A stretch of DNA of 31,191 nucleotides from Klebsormidium nitens (taxonomy: Eukaryota; Streptophyta; Klebsormidiophyceae; Klebsormidiales; Klebsormidiaceae), in the NCBI GenBank assembly GCA_000708835.1, contig DF237762.1, forward strand, positions 1 through 31,191, read 5' to 3'. The position numbers and the translations under genes are program-made. The notes under the pieces are model-generated. The model was given only the letters and a program-made list of their open reading frames with translations, ran no database searches and had not been told where the DNA came from. How positions within the stretch are numbered: position 1 is the first letter of the stretch; the number at the start of each line of letters is the position of its first letter. Positions 1-9,459 of this stretch are shown here, one piece after another.

Positions 1-42
1 GAAGTAGACAGGCAGCGTGTAACCCTGTCCAACCGTCACAAC

Positions 43-1672
43 ATGGAAAACTGGTTGCAATCAGAGCATGAGTGCCGAATGGCAAGAGGCAAGCGCCGCA
101 GGTCGGTGAAAGCTGCAGCAATGGAAGCAAAAGCGAAGGAAGCTGCCAAGAGAAAGCGGCAACCGCGAGTGGATGAGTATGTTGCAGCTAAGAAGGCAAG
201 GAGACAGAGCCAGGAGTTGGCAAAAAGAGCTGCCCACCTTCGTCGTGAAAAGCAGAAGAAGATGTTCCGCAGCTTTCCGCATGAGGAGGATCATATTCAT
301 GCAGCCACTGCTGACAATTACAAAGCTGGCCGACGAGCATACCAGGTATGTAACTTCTGAACTGCTGCATTGTGGCAAGTTAGTCGTATGCTCTGCTCTT
401 CTTCCTTCTTTAAGTTGGAGCCCATTGACCTGTCTGTGCATTTGCTGTGTTTGTATAGTAAAAGCAGTCACTCAATGCGAGGCCATGAAAAGCAGTCACT
501 CATTACTAGCTGTTGTTCTCCTGAGACGATCGGTGCTTTGGATCCCAGGGATGAAAAAGTGGTGCTTGAAAGGCAATACGTGCAGTACTGTCCACACTCT
601 CTCGAGATTCATATTAGGGGGTTTATTATTAACTAACACACCCTTCTTGCTTTCCAGAGGTTCTTTCAGCAGCGGGACGGCGTCAGGTATGCTGACATCA
701 CCGCCGAAGGAGTGCGCACCTTTTTCAAGGAAACACCGTGCAACGTGAGGACACGATCTAGTTCGAATACAGCCCACAAGTATGCACTCAAAGCTGACTC
801 TAGCCTGGCAGTATCAGTTTGTTTCAAATACTGGTTCGCAGCCCAGGTCATGCCTGGTAGTCACGCTGGGCACATCTTGCTTTTACATTATTGCTTGTTG
901 CGTCCAGGTCCTGCTTTGCAAAGATGCTGCCCATGTTCTGGCATGCTCACTTTCATTCTTAGAAAGGCTTTGCAAACACACTCGACTGTAATCCTTTTAT
1001 GCAGAAACCACCGACGCTTGACAAGTACGCCCGGGGATTGCAGTGGACCCTTCACCACCTCTGGTTGTGTGGGGGCAAGCAAGGTCCTAAGCCTAACTCG
1101 CGGGCATTTCCGGAGGTCAAAGAGAAATTGAAGACTGAAAAGAAAGACACTGCGAGGAGACGAGAGGAGTAAGGCCTTGGCTTTTTGCATGATCAACTAG
1201 TAGGATTCTAATCCATGTGTTCTGAATACGAAAAGACACTGGTACAAGTTTTTGGGACGAGTTCCTTGGCAGCAGAATCTTCCTGGCCTCTGCCCTTTCC
1301 TTGTAGATGCCTCGAGTTTGCTCCATTGCTTCTTTTGCAAACCTTGCAGTACGTCAGGATGCGAGCGTGACAGCAACAACAAGCTTGGTGCAAGTGCTTG
1401 AAACTCTCTGTACCCAAATCTGTTGTCTGCTTGTCCATGTAGCATTCGCTAGATTAGTCGTTGTCATAAGTTATGCTTGAACTTATTGAACTGTTCCCGA
1501 TGACAATGTTCTGTTTCTGCAGGGAGCAGGTAGACAAGCATGACGAGTTGACGGACCAGCTTTCCCCGGAGGAGTGGGAGCAATTTCAAAGGCTCCAGCT
1601 TGAGTATGCGTCGCTGTCAAAGGAAGAGTTGCGGGGCACAGGGACCACCCCTGTTGGGTTCCTTCAAGCATG
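43..1672 (+). CDS. N-terminal exons of the Crypton-like gene: basic region and core-binding domain
   Basis: Four exons join cleanly: 43-345 (phase 0), 658-744 (phase 0), 1005-1168 (ends phase 2) and 1523-1672. The first is very rich in Lys/Arg/Ala (for example GKRRRS and AKRKRQ), which resembles a nuclear localisation or DNA-binding segment. The next two give AGRRAYQ-RFFQQRDGVRYADI and KPPTLDKYARGLQWTLHHLW, which have the spacing of the helical core-binding (SAM-like) domain preceding a tyrosine recombinase catalytic domain. The fourth is acidic and helical (LSPEEWEQFQRLQLEYASLS). The ATG at 43 is only the first Met in view: all codons from base 1 are open in the same frame, so an upstream start or exon is possible. 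Confidence 0.6.
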
Positions 1673-1855
1673 GTAAGTTGTGAGAATGTGAAGAAGAGTT
1701 GTGTTTGATGCTTATGGTACGCCAATACCTTAGAAAGGTAAAGATCAGCCAGAATAGATTGCTCAGACCTTCTCATTGCTTATGCTTAATGCCTGCTTTG
1801 AATGCTCAGACTTCTCGTTGAGGGTCGCATCAGATATAATGCGCAAGGTTGCTAG

Positions 1856-3942
1856 CTCGTCCGCAACCAGGCCACCTTCTTCAGAGCTGTTGAAGTCCTA
1901 ATTGTCGGCTGCGTCCAAATGCGGGGCGGATAACCTGCACCTCTACAACATGATGCTGCGGAGCAAGACAACACGAGTGACGCAGTGGTCAGACCAGGCG
2001 TCCCGCATCGAGCCAATGGTTGGGCCGTCGACGGGCTACACTCACGACCTGATCAGCGACAACGCCAAGCACAATGACGTAAGTCACCCGAACTTGCTAT
2101 TTCTGAAGAGCAAGTTGTAATCGCTTCGCAAATCATGCATATGCTGCAGGTTCGACACCTTAAGGAAAGAACGTGAAATACGTTGTCGTAAACTTCAGTT
2201 CACTCTCGTGTTGCCGTCCAGAGTATGTGAAGAGGCGTCACATCGCTGTTGTTTGTGAAGTTTGCCAATGAACGATTATGCTTTCTTCTCTTCCAGAACG
2301 GACGAATCGAGGTGCACTCTACGTTGAGGCACCGGAGTCCCCTGTTCGACCCTCGCTTTGCACGTCTCTGCCACCTTTTCTACTTGTGGGAGCGGACAAG
2401 AAAGAAGCAACTCAAGGTCGGGGACAAAAGCTGGTAAGTCCATTCTAAAAGATTTTACAGTCCGCATCGAATGGGGTTCAAGCTTTTGTTGAGTTCTGCT
2501 CAGCCAGATTGCGGGGAAATTTGAGAACCCGAAGTTGTGGAGAGTCTCCGAGCAGCTGGTCGGGGTGATGCCCCGGGCTGTAGTAACTATCGACACAATC
2601 GACTTGGAGTATCGATATTACCTGAGACCAGTTCTGATGGTCGGGGCCCTGTCTCAAGTGCCTTTGAACTTGTTGTAGTGACGTTTTCTGGTGTGCCATG
2701 CATTTCGTTGTGATCTGAAGAGTTGCCAAGTGGTCGGAACATTCCCCCGAGCTGGTTCCGTAGCTGCCCTAATGCTTTTTGCCAGGCACAGTCAGCTCGG
2801 TCAGGCCGGACCAGATTCTACATCAAGATAAGCAGTAATCATCATATCCTAGAACTTTTAGAGCTTGTTTTGACATTCCGTTTGTAGGCAAAGGGAGGTC
2901 GTCTCGCCAGGAGCGAAGGGCCCCACCAAGGGACGGTGCGCTGCTACACAAGCGCGATACATACGCGTCCTTCAGAAGAAGTTGAGCATTCGTTCGAGGA
3001 AGGTGACACACTTCGGGCGGAAGCAAGGGATCAAGTGGCTCGTGAAGTCCGGGTGAGTCTTCTACTTCAAGACTTTCAGTAGGGTTATCTGCTCTTGACC
3101 AACCTTTAACCATCTCCTAACCCTTTCGGAGCATGGATTGCCTATGCTTTCATGCTTCTAAGTATTTGCGCGTCTTGGACGTGTTTCCTTCAAAAGCAGG
3201 TTCTGATTGGTAATTGGGCAGTCTTACTTGATTGCTGTTGCGAATAGGTGGTCCTGAGACTGCTTGGAGGAGTCTGGTCAGGGGATTCCTATCTTCCTGG
3301 TTGTAACGCCGTTACTAAAACCGGAAATCTGCATTGGCACAGGATTCCGCTGGTCGACGTACCGAAGGCGGCCAAGTTTGCGCAACATGTGCTCAACAAG
3401 CACTTCAACATGTCGTACGCGGACGACACCCCGCTGAGCGTGCAACTGGCCATGGCAGGCTTTCCGGAGGAACTTTCGGGCGGGGAACTTCCTCGACGGG
3501 TATCGGATCCCGCGGTGAGCGTTTTAATGCCTCCTTTGCAAAGGCCAATGCAGAGTAGGAGTATGCTCTTATGCTTCCTGTCTTGCCAAGTTCCTTGCTG
3601 TTTAAAACGTACTTTCTGTTTGAACATTGTATCGTAAGTCATTCGACGTGTCGTTGCTGAAAATTGATTGCCGTTCCGCCACGGAGGGCTGTTGAGCGTC
3701 TTGGTTCGTGAATTTCTTTCGCATGAACTTCCTCCGAAATGAGGATAGCCTTGCGAGCCCGACCTTGTTGCCTTTGCTCGAAACGAATAATGGCAATTGA
3801 AAGTGTATTCTGATTGGAACTGTATGCTGAATCTGCTATTCGTTCTTGCAGAGAGCATGCGGAAGTGGACAAGGAGGGGGTCAAGGAACTTCTGGACGAC
3901 ATGCTGCCCTGGATTGATAAACAGTACGAGAAAGCCAAGAAG
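1856..3942 (+). pseudogene. Catalytic-domain exons of the Crypton-like gene (NDC10_II-like), frame-disrupted
   Basis: This block carries the recombinase signature. Bases 1856-1930 read LVRNQATFFRAVEVLIVGC then QMR; one base too many in the G-run at 1923-1926 shifts the frame to ADNLHLYNMMLRSKT (1926-2078). Exon 2297-2433 gives the LRHRSPLFDPRFARLCHLFY block, typical of NDC10/Crypton proteins. Exon 2888-3052, read in its second frame, gives KVTHFGRKQGIKWLVKSG, the His-x-x-Arg catalytic motif; the other frame looks non-native. Exon 3248-3514 continues LLGGVWSGDSYL and ends with MSYADDTPLSVQLAMAGF, where the Tyr is the likely nucleophile. Exon 3856-3942 supplies DDMLPWID. The exon at about 2504 (IAGKFENPKLWRV) has no clean donor. 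All catalytic residues seem present but not in one open frame. Confidence 0.6.
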
Positions 3943-4206
3943 GTAGGCCCCGCATCGTGCACCTGTTCTTATCGCTAGAGGTGCGGAGATACTGAAGTGC
4001 AGCTTGACGTAAAGATTCTTGTTCAGAACACGCTCACTTGATCGGAGCCAGAGTTGTGTTCAATCGTTTACTGATTTTTGTGCGAAACTGAACTGACTGG
4101 TTCCGAGTTCTAATTTCTGTACCCGAGTCACATGCACGCCGCCTGCCTTGAGGAACCGTTTAAGATGACTTGCTTCTGATGGAGTGTCGGACGTCCAATT
4201 GTGCAG

Positions 4207-4449
4207 CGCAATGAAACCGCCCGGTACAAGGCCGACCGTGACGTCACGGAGGAAGGAGTCTTGCACTACCTCCACGTGGGCAAGTTGCTCTTCCTGCAAG
4301 ACGCCGCCTGCATCCAAGACCAGTTTATCGACCTGCCCATCTTTCAAATGAAGGTGTTCTCGTCTCCGCATTGGGACCCGTACAAGAAGGCCATCCTCGC
4401 GGCGGAAGCGGAGCCGGACAGCGTTCTTCCGCCACGGAAGGATGTGCCG
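4207..4449 (+). CDS. NDC10-like C-terminal core exon of the Crypton-like gene
   Basis: The exon lies between an acceptor at 4205-4206 and a GTAAGC donor at 4450, with phase 0 at both ends. It encodes 81 residues including DVTEEGVLHYLHVGKLLFLQ, the LQDAACIQD block and FQMKVFSSPHWDPYKKA. In NDC10/CBF3-type and Crypton-like proteins the same helical region (a leucine-rich helix, an LQDA motif, then a P-x-F-x-x-P/S-x-F/W segment) closes the recombinase-fold core. This exon shows no frame damage, unlike its neighbours. Confidence 0.6.
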
Positions 4450-4729
4450 GTAAGCACTGATCACATGCAAATTCGTCAGATCTGATTGCTTCTACGCTCT
4501 CCGATCGGTCCGCGCCCCAATGCAAACTGTTGGCGTCATCAGTGTGCGCGATCTTGCCTGGACGTGAATTTGCTGACGTCATCCGCTACCTTATTCAATT
4601 GTCGAGTCTTCTCAAGCGCTCCATATGGCCGGGATCCTGACAATCCTGACAATTTCCGTACTGTGACCGCTGGCAACAAGTCCGATCGCAACCGAACTTA
4701 ATGAGACTCTGTTTTGTTCGTTCGTGCAG

Positions 4730-5945
4730 TCCCGCATTTTAGAGGTGGTTGGGCGCTTGAGCGCTGAGACTGCATCGATGAAAGAGGCGATGCACGGCGT
4801 TCAAAGTGACATGGCTCTTCTTCGACGGGGAACAGGAGAGGTCGGTCTCCAAGTTGTGGGCCTCCGTCACCTGGTGGAACAATCTGTGTTGGGCGGGCGA
4901 ACTGCAACAGCTGGTACGGACGGCGTCCCGGCGGGAGCTGGAGGCGGTCCGGCGGAAGCAGGGTCCGCAGGCGAAGCGGAAGCAGGAGCAGCGGCGGCAC
5001 CGGGGTGTACAACCGAGCGGGAACACAGGCTCGAACAGGAGGGTTGGGAGCTCCGTGCGCAGTTGGCTTTCTACCAGGCCTACTATGCCCCCGGATCGGG
5101 TGGGGCTGCGGAGCCCGGGGAGGGTGCGGAGGCCGGTGGTCCTGCCGTTGGAGGCCAGCGCGCACGTGATGGCGCCCCGGCGGATTCAGGGATCGCACAG
5201 CGACTCGCTGACGAGCTGCGTGCACGCGCAAGAGTTCGGCAAGCGGCAGACGCGGTAAGGTCGGAGGTTCAGGGGGGCAGATATTGGCACCGACCGGGGC
5301 ACCCCTCGGGAGCTCCGGAGCGAGGAGCACCGGAGAGCTTTCCCCAGGGAAGAACACAAGGCGGGCAGGCTGGCCGGGAGGCTGTGAGCGAGGGTCAACC
5401 GGGGGCTGCGCGAGGCGGTCAAGAGATTGGAAGGGGGCAGCCGGGGGTGGTCGCCGGGGCTGGTCCGCACGACGGCACGGCTGCTTGGGGAGTCCAACCG
5501 GGGGGCACTCGGCCGAGCACCTGCCGTGGCGAGGCTTCTGCCGACCGGCCTAGCACCTCCGGGAGGGGTTCCGGGTCTCACGGGGCTCGGTCGGGGGACA
5601 GTGCGCCGGGAAACAGGTCACATGCCAATGTCGGACGGGGCGGTGCCACTGATCCAGATGACGAGGAAAATGAAGAGGACCCGGGAAAGTTCTATCGAGA
5701 AGGGGGCTACCCGTGGCCACAGGTTGTTACCGTGGGGGATGCTTGGAAGGATCGAGTGGAGTTTTGGACTAGAGAATCATCCGTCTATCATGCAACTAGA
5801 GGAGGAGAGGAAGTTGTTTCCCGGCAGCAATTGGCGAAACGGAAAGGCTCATAGCAAAAGGTTTTTTGAGAAGAAAGAGCTTGCCGAGTATATATTGAAT
5901 TTTCAAAAGGAGAAGGGGTTGAGGTCCGCAGATGCCGCAGTCTGA
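4730..5945 (+). pseudogene. Last exon of the Crypton-like gene: coiled coil, Gly/Ala/Arg-rich linker, frameshifted GCR1_C-like domain
   Basis: The acceptor at 4728-4729 opens a phase-0 reading SRILEVVGRLSAETASMKEA, a coiled-coil-like helix, followed by about 250 residues of Gly/Ala/Arg/Glu-rich low complexity at very high GC. The frame then reads YPWPQVVTVGDAWKD (around 5710-5752). From about 5748 the next frame takes over as RIEWSFGLENHPSIMQLEEE, then SNWRNGKAHSKRFFEKKELA and ends at 5945. Put side by side, the two halves match the GCR1_C pattern (W..EW..G....PSI..LE.....WR.......F..+K....YI) seen at the end of fungal and oomycete Crypton-like proteins. A single-base shift inside the domain therefore breaks it. 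In the first frame translation stops at 5854 instead. Confidence 0.6.
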
Positions 5946-7750
5946 GTTGATAGAAAAGCGGTACTCGAGTGCTCGAAAACTAGTGACAGAAATTGCAAAG
6001 CTAAAAAGGATTGAAAAAGCTGCAGCAACTGCAAATGGGCTATAGATAGCGGGTATTTATTTGACAATGTTGCATCGACTAATTGTTTGTTAAGCTGCTC
6101 TAGATTATATATGATTTTGAAGCCCGGACGTTCTTCATGATGGATCTTGCAAAAAACCTGCCATTGACGTCATATGAGATACCAAATTATAGTCTTGACT
6201 CTTTACCCTTGGCTCTCAGTCTCCGATCAAATTCTAGCGATACATAATACATTAAACCACTTGATGCATGTACATTTTATGTCGTGCAATATATGTACAG
6301 GCTGAGTCGCGTCGGGCCTGAATCTAGACCGCAAGTGAAACGAGAGAAAAATTACATTCACCTCACTCGGAAAGCATGCATGAAATACATGCTCAATTTG
6401 TAAGTTTGGTGTAGCTATAGTACTAAAATTGGCATGCCAGAATGAACCCGCGGGCTCAAGTACAATCATTCTGTACTTAGTTCAATGGTGTCGTCGATCA
6501 TCATGTATGAACGACAAGGGCGAATTGTTCCGGCAAGGCTGAAAGCAGTAAAAGGCAGGCTGGAGCCTGGAAGCTGGGAGCCTGCAAGACTGCTAGTCTC
6601 CGAGTCTATATAAGTCTAGCTATTGTCACTGAGTTGCACGATTTGCTGCCACCAGACTGCCGTCGATGACTCACAAAGCTTGCATCTGACGGTGCAAGTG
6701 TTGTCCATTTATCTCGCCGATCCCGATCGGCACGCGTACCGGGACGTGTTCCATCTGAAGTATGAGTATGAAGGAAGACATTTTGCCTCGTGCGAGTGCT
6801 CGGAGCTAAATTCCGCATTTCTAGGCAGCCAGCTCATGCGGCGGCCGGCCTGCCACGTACTGTGCTGAGCTGTCATTAAACTTATAAGCGGCTGCAGTGT
6901 CGATAAGCGACGAGGCCAGACCAAGTGATTGCATAGGGTATTTGCTAAAGCTGGTACTACGTTGCCTTACATGCCGAACCTATGTATCCGGTACATACCC
7001 GGTGGGTATGGGGATAGTGCCGCAACAGGGGGTCCACAGGTCAGAAGCGAGGATCGGAAATGGAGGACCGGTACCCTGTCCGCAGAGCGGTCCCCAAGTG
7101 GGGAAGGACTATGTCCTCACGCGGCGGGCCGTGTTGCGATCTAGCTATGAGATCACTTTCCGTTTCCGTTTCAATCAATTTCCGTTTCCGAAAAAGCAGA
7201 TTCCGAATGCTTCTTTGGAGTTTCCAACTTTCCGAATGCAAATAATTATTTATTTACGGAATCATTGCTCATGGACCTATTTGCGGTCTACATCCCTACC
7301 AAAAGTCGACGCCCGCTAGTTAGACATATCCTAGTTAGAAAAAATCCTATGGATACACCCTTCGGGCTGTAAAATCTGAGGTTAATAGTTGTTTTTGGAT
7401 GTGGGCCGTTGGATGGTGCGGATGTCAGCAAACTCAAATTGCGGACCATCGATTCGTCTGTTCTTGACGATTTTCTTGATTCTTTTAGTAATTGAGCCTG
7501 GGTACATAGATCTCAAATGGATTTGTGGGTGTACACGAAGAAGTTCAGACCGGAAGTCTTGAATTTGGGCACGTGAATTTGAGCGGAAATTTTATAATAC
7601 CCACAATCTCGGCAGATTAGACACCGGGCCTCTGGCGCAAGGTAGCCCATCGACCGGGACAAAACATGGATTGGAAACTCACCGACTTTGCGGTGCCAAT
7701 GATTGGCACAGCTTGTACTCCCACTACGTGTAACAGACTGTACCTTGTAC
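5946..7750. other. Intergenic; no supported gene
   Basis: No ATG-initiated ORF here has family resemblance or believable exon structure. A TATATAAG run at about 6606 could be a TATA box, but no convincing reading frame follows it. Around 7150-7250 a low-complexity patch repeats TTTCCGTTTCCG-type words. Bases 5946-6470 are AT-rich and probably hold the 3' end and downstream sequence of the Crypton-like gene. Confidence 0.5.
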
Positions 7751-8507
7751 ATGTTCTCTTTTCAAACGCCGTAGCCACATGGGCCATAGGCTTCCATGGC
7801 ATACATGGGAATTGTTTGGGTCTTGAACGTCCAGCTACCTAACCAAATCAAAGTGCGTACACTGAATTAGTCACCGAACCTAGTCTAACAACAGCTTACC
7901 GGATTACAACTGAACTTGCCAGTGGCGTGCTAGTCAAAGCAACCGTGATTCCGCTAGCTACTTGTCGCCTACATCCCTGAGTGAAATTGAGGTTGTTGAT
8001 GGGACCTTACCGGAATTCTCGCACGCGCAACGCATGACCCAGGTTTCACATTTTTTCACGTTCCCTAGTTCCAATAATCTGCTAGCCAATATGGTAGCCC
8101 GACAGTGTAGCAATCTCGCTAGCGCAGGTTTCTCATGAGACCACGGAAAAGCTGCTGCTAGGAGCTAGGTTTGGACTAACGTAGCCCCTTTGAGATTGGT
8201 AGGGTAGTTAGGCGTTCGAACCTCAAACATCAAGTCCCATGTATGCCATGGAAGCCTATGGCCCATGTGGCTAGGCATCGTGTCAAAACATTTCTGCAGT
8301 CGCGTCCGGAACTCCGAAAATAAAACCGGCCACCAGCCCCCCCTCCTCCTCAGAATGCCCAGATTTAACTAGGGGTAAATGTTGCCCCTAGATGTTGCCC
8401 CCACCGGCCTCCAGCCCCCCCCCCACGAGGGCCAATTTCCGGAGTTCCGGACGCCCTTGCACATGTGTTCTGACACGATGCCCTATGGCGTTTTGAAAAG
8501 AGAACAT
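7751..8507. repeat. Large imperfect inverted repeat (fold-back element), right arm interrupted by a MITE
   Basis: Bases 7772-7810 (39 bp) are the perfect reverse complement of 8235-8273. The similarity extends outward on the left to 7751 (an ATGTTCTCTTTT run), matching 8486-8507 on the right. It extends inward, imperfectly, to about 7905 on the left and 8141 on the right. The arms are thus about 155 bp around a unique centre of roughly 230 bp. The right arm is split by the insertion at 8274-8482. No coding capacity was seen. This fits a non-autonomous fold-back or MITE-type element, or a local inverted duplication; its outer termini are not sharp enough to assign a family. Confidence 0.75.
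8274..8482. mobile_element. 209-bp MITE-like element with about 48-bp terminal inverted repeats and a 3-bp target duplication (CTA)
   Basis: The ends are GGCATCGTGTCAAAACA on the left and the reverse complement of GGCATCGTGTCAGAACA on the right. Similarity between the ends continues for about 48 bp and includes a shared CGTCCGGAACTCCG block. CTA flanks both sides (8271-8273 and 8483-8485). The opposite arm of the surrounding inverted repeat gives the uninterrupted form at 7766-7775 (ACGCCGTAGC), so it acts as an empty site showing clean insertion with duplication of three bases. The C-rich interior has no coding capacity. Three-base duplications occur in PIF/Harbinger and CACTA superfamilies; these termini do not decide between them. 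Confidence 0.85.
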
Positions 8508-9459
8508 CATACCTTGGTAGTACGGTACATTCGAAGTTGTTCAAATCTATAACAAAATTCAAAATGTGAAGGACTCTTGTCCATCTTCAATCCATCATCC
8601 AATCATTGGCCATAGCCCAATATAACTTGAAAGCGAGACGTGCAAAGCATCAGAGCTTTCACGCAGTGTGCCATTGGATTAATCTTGGTGCATGGCGGCG
8701 CATCAAAACGCAGAGCCCCCGCTCATGCGCCACCGCGCGCATCACTACATACGCTCTTTCCCCGCGAGAAATCCTTAGGAATCAAGCCATGAGTTCATAA
8801 GTCGCGGCTTAAGTTGTACGTACACTGCATGAGCTACAATGGATGCCAGAAAGTGCATGTTGTGTTAGTAGCTTACTAACACGCATGCATGTGAGGGATG
8901 CACGTGACGGCGTTTCCAAGCAGACAGGTATGGTACTGAGAGGTAGCCCTACTCATTAATCGGATAATCATGCGAGCGCTTTTAAACGGGGTGTTCATGA
9001 CGTCGAAAGAGCATTCTCAGCCGCAATGTCAATCAGCTCATATATATTGATTAATCGCGATAAACATATAAGTGAGCCAATTCATTTGACAGAATCTGAT
9101 GCACACACTTGCTTCGAGCACGACTGCAGGAGCTTGTAAATCCGGCCTGAACAATCATTAACAAAAGCGAGCAACTTGTGCATTTTAATGAGTTGTCGTG
9201 GCTCTCCTATGCAAAATACCCTTGTCCGCGATTAAGGCAAAACCTTCGTGACAGCACGATCTCCTCAGGAGTACTTCACAAACAAATAGAAAACTCCTGC
9301 CGACCGTCCAATCCTAATTCTTGAAGACCAGAGGACGTAAATTACAAAGAATTGAACACCATCAAAATTTACAACATCTAGGAACTGAAATCTTAAAGCA
9401 GGCCCGCTGGCTAAATTCGTGATCTCATCTCTAAAGTGACTCTGTCCGCTGTAGAACAG
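8508..9459. other. Intergenic; probably includes the 3' UTR of the amino-acid transporter gene
   Basis: No gene is supported. The stretch nearest 9459 should contain the 3' untranslated region of the minus-strand transporter. The rest is AT-rich, with short palindromes such as TATATATTGATTAATCG near 9040. No RNA gene was recognised. Confidence 0.4.

Larger units (their letters stand above)
1..5945 (+). pseudogene. Crypton-like tyrosine recombinase (NDC10 core + GCR1_C domain), multi-exon, probably decayed
   Basis: The locus reads as one intron-rich gene. Exons supported by GT/AG sites: (<1)43-345, 658-744, 1005-1168, 1523-1672, ~1856-2078, 2297-2433, ~2504-2580, 2888-3052, 3248-3514, 3856-3942, 4207-4449, 4730-5945. 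The order is that of NDC10/Crypton proteins: basic N-terminus, helical core-binding domain, a catalytic domain with an LRHRSPLF block, a THFGRKQG block (His/Arg catalytic pair) and a YADDTPLSVQLAMAGF block (candidate nucleophile Tyr), then LPWID and LLFLQDA blocks, a low-complexity linker, and a GCR1_C-like domain. Crypton recombinases cut and rejoin DNA through the tyrosine. The frame fails by one base near 1925 and 5750, and phases clash at the 1672/1856 and 3052/3248 junctions. That suggests a pseudogene, though assembly errors are possible. The frame is open upstream of 43, so the true start may lie outside the window. Superfamily confident; functional state uncertain. Confidence 0.72.

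Noticed and set aside
6623-6868. Plus-strand frame after a TATATAAG box
   Set aside because: No ATG at its start and no family resemblance; the TATA-like run alone is weak evidence.
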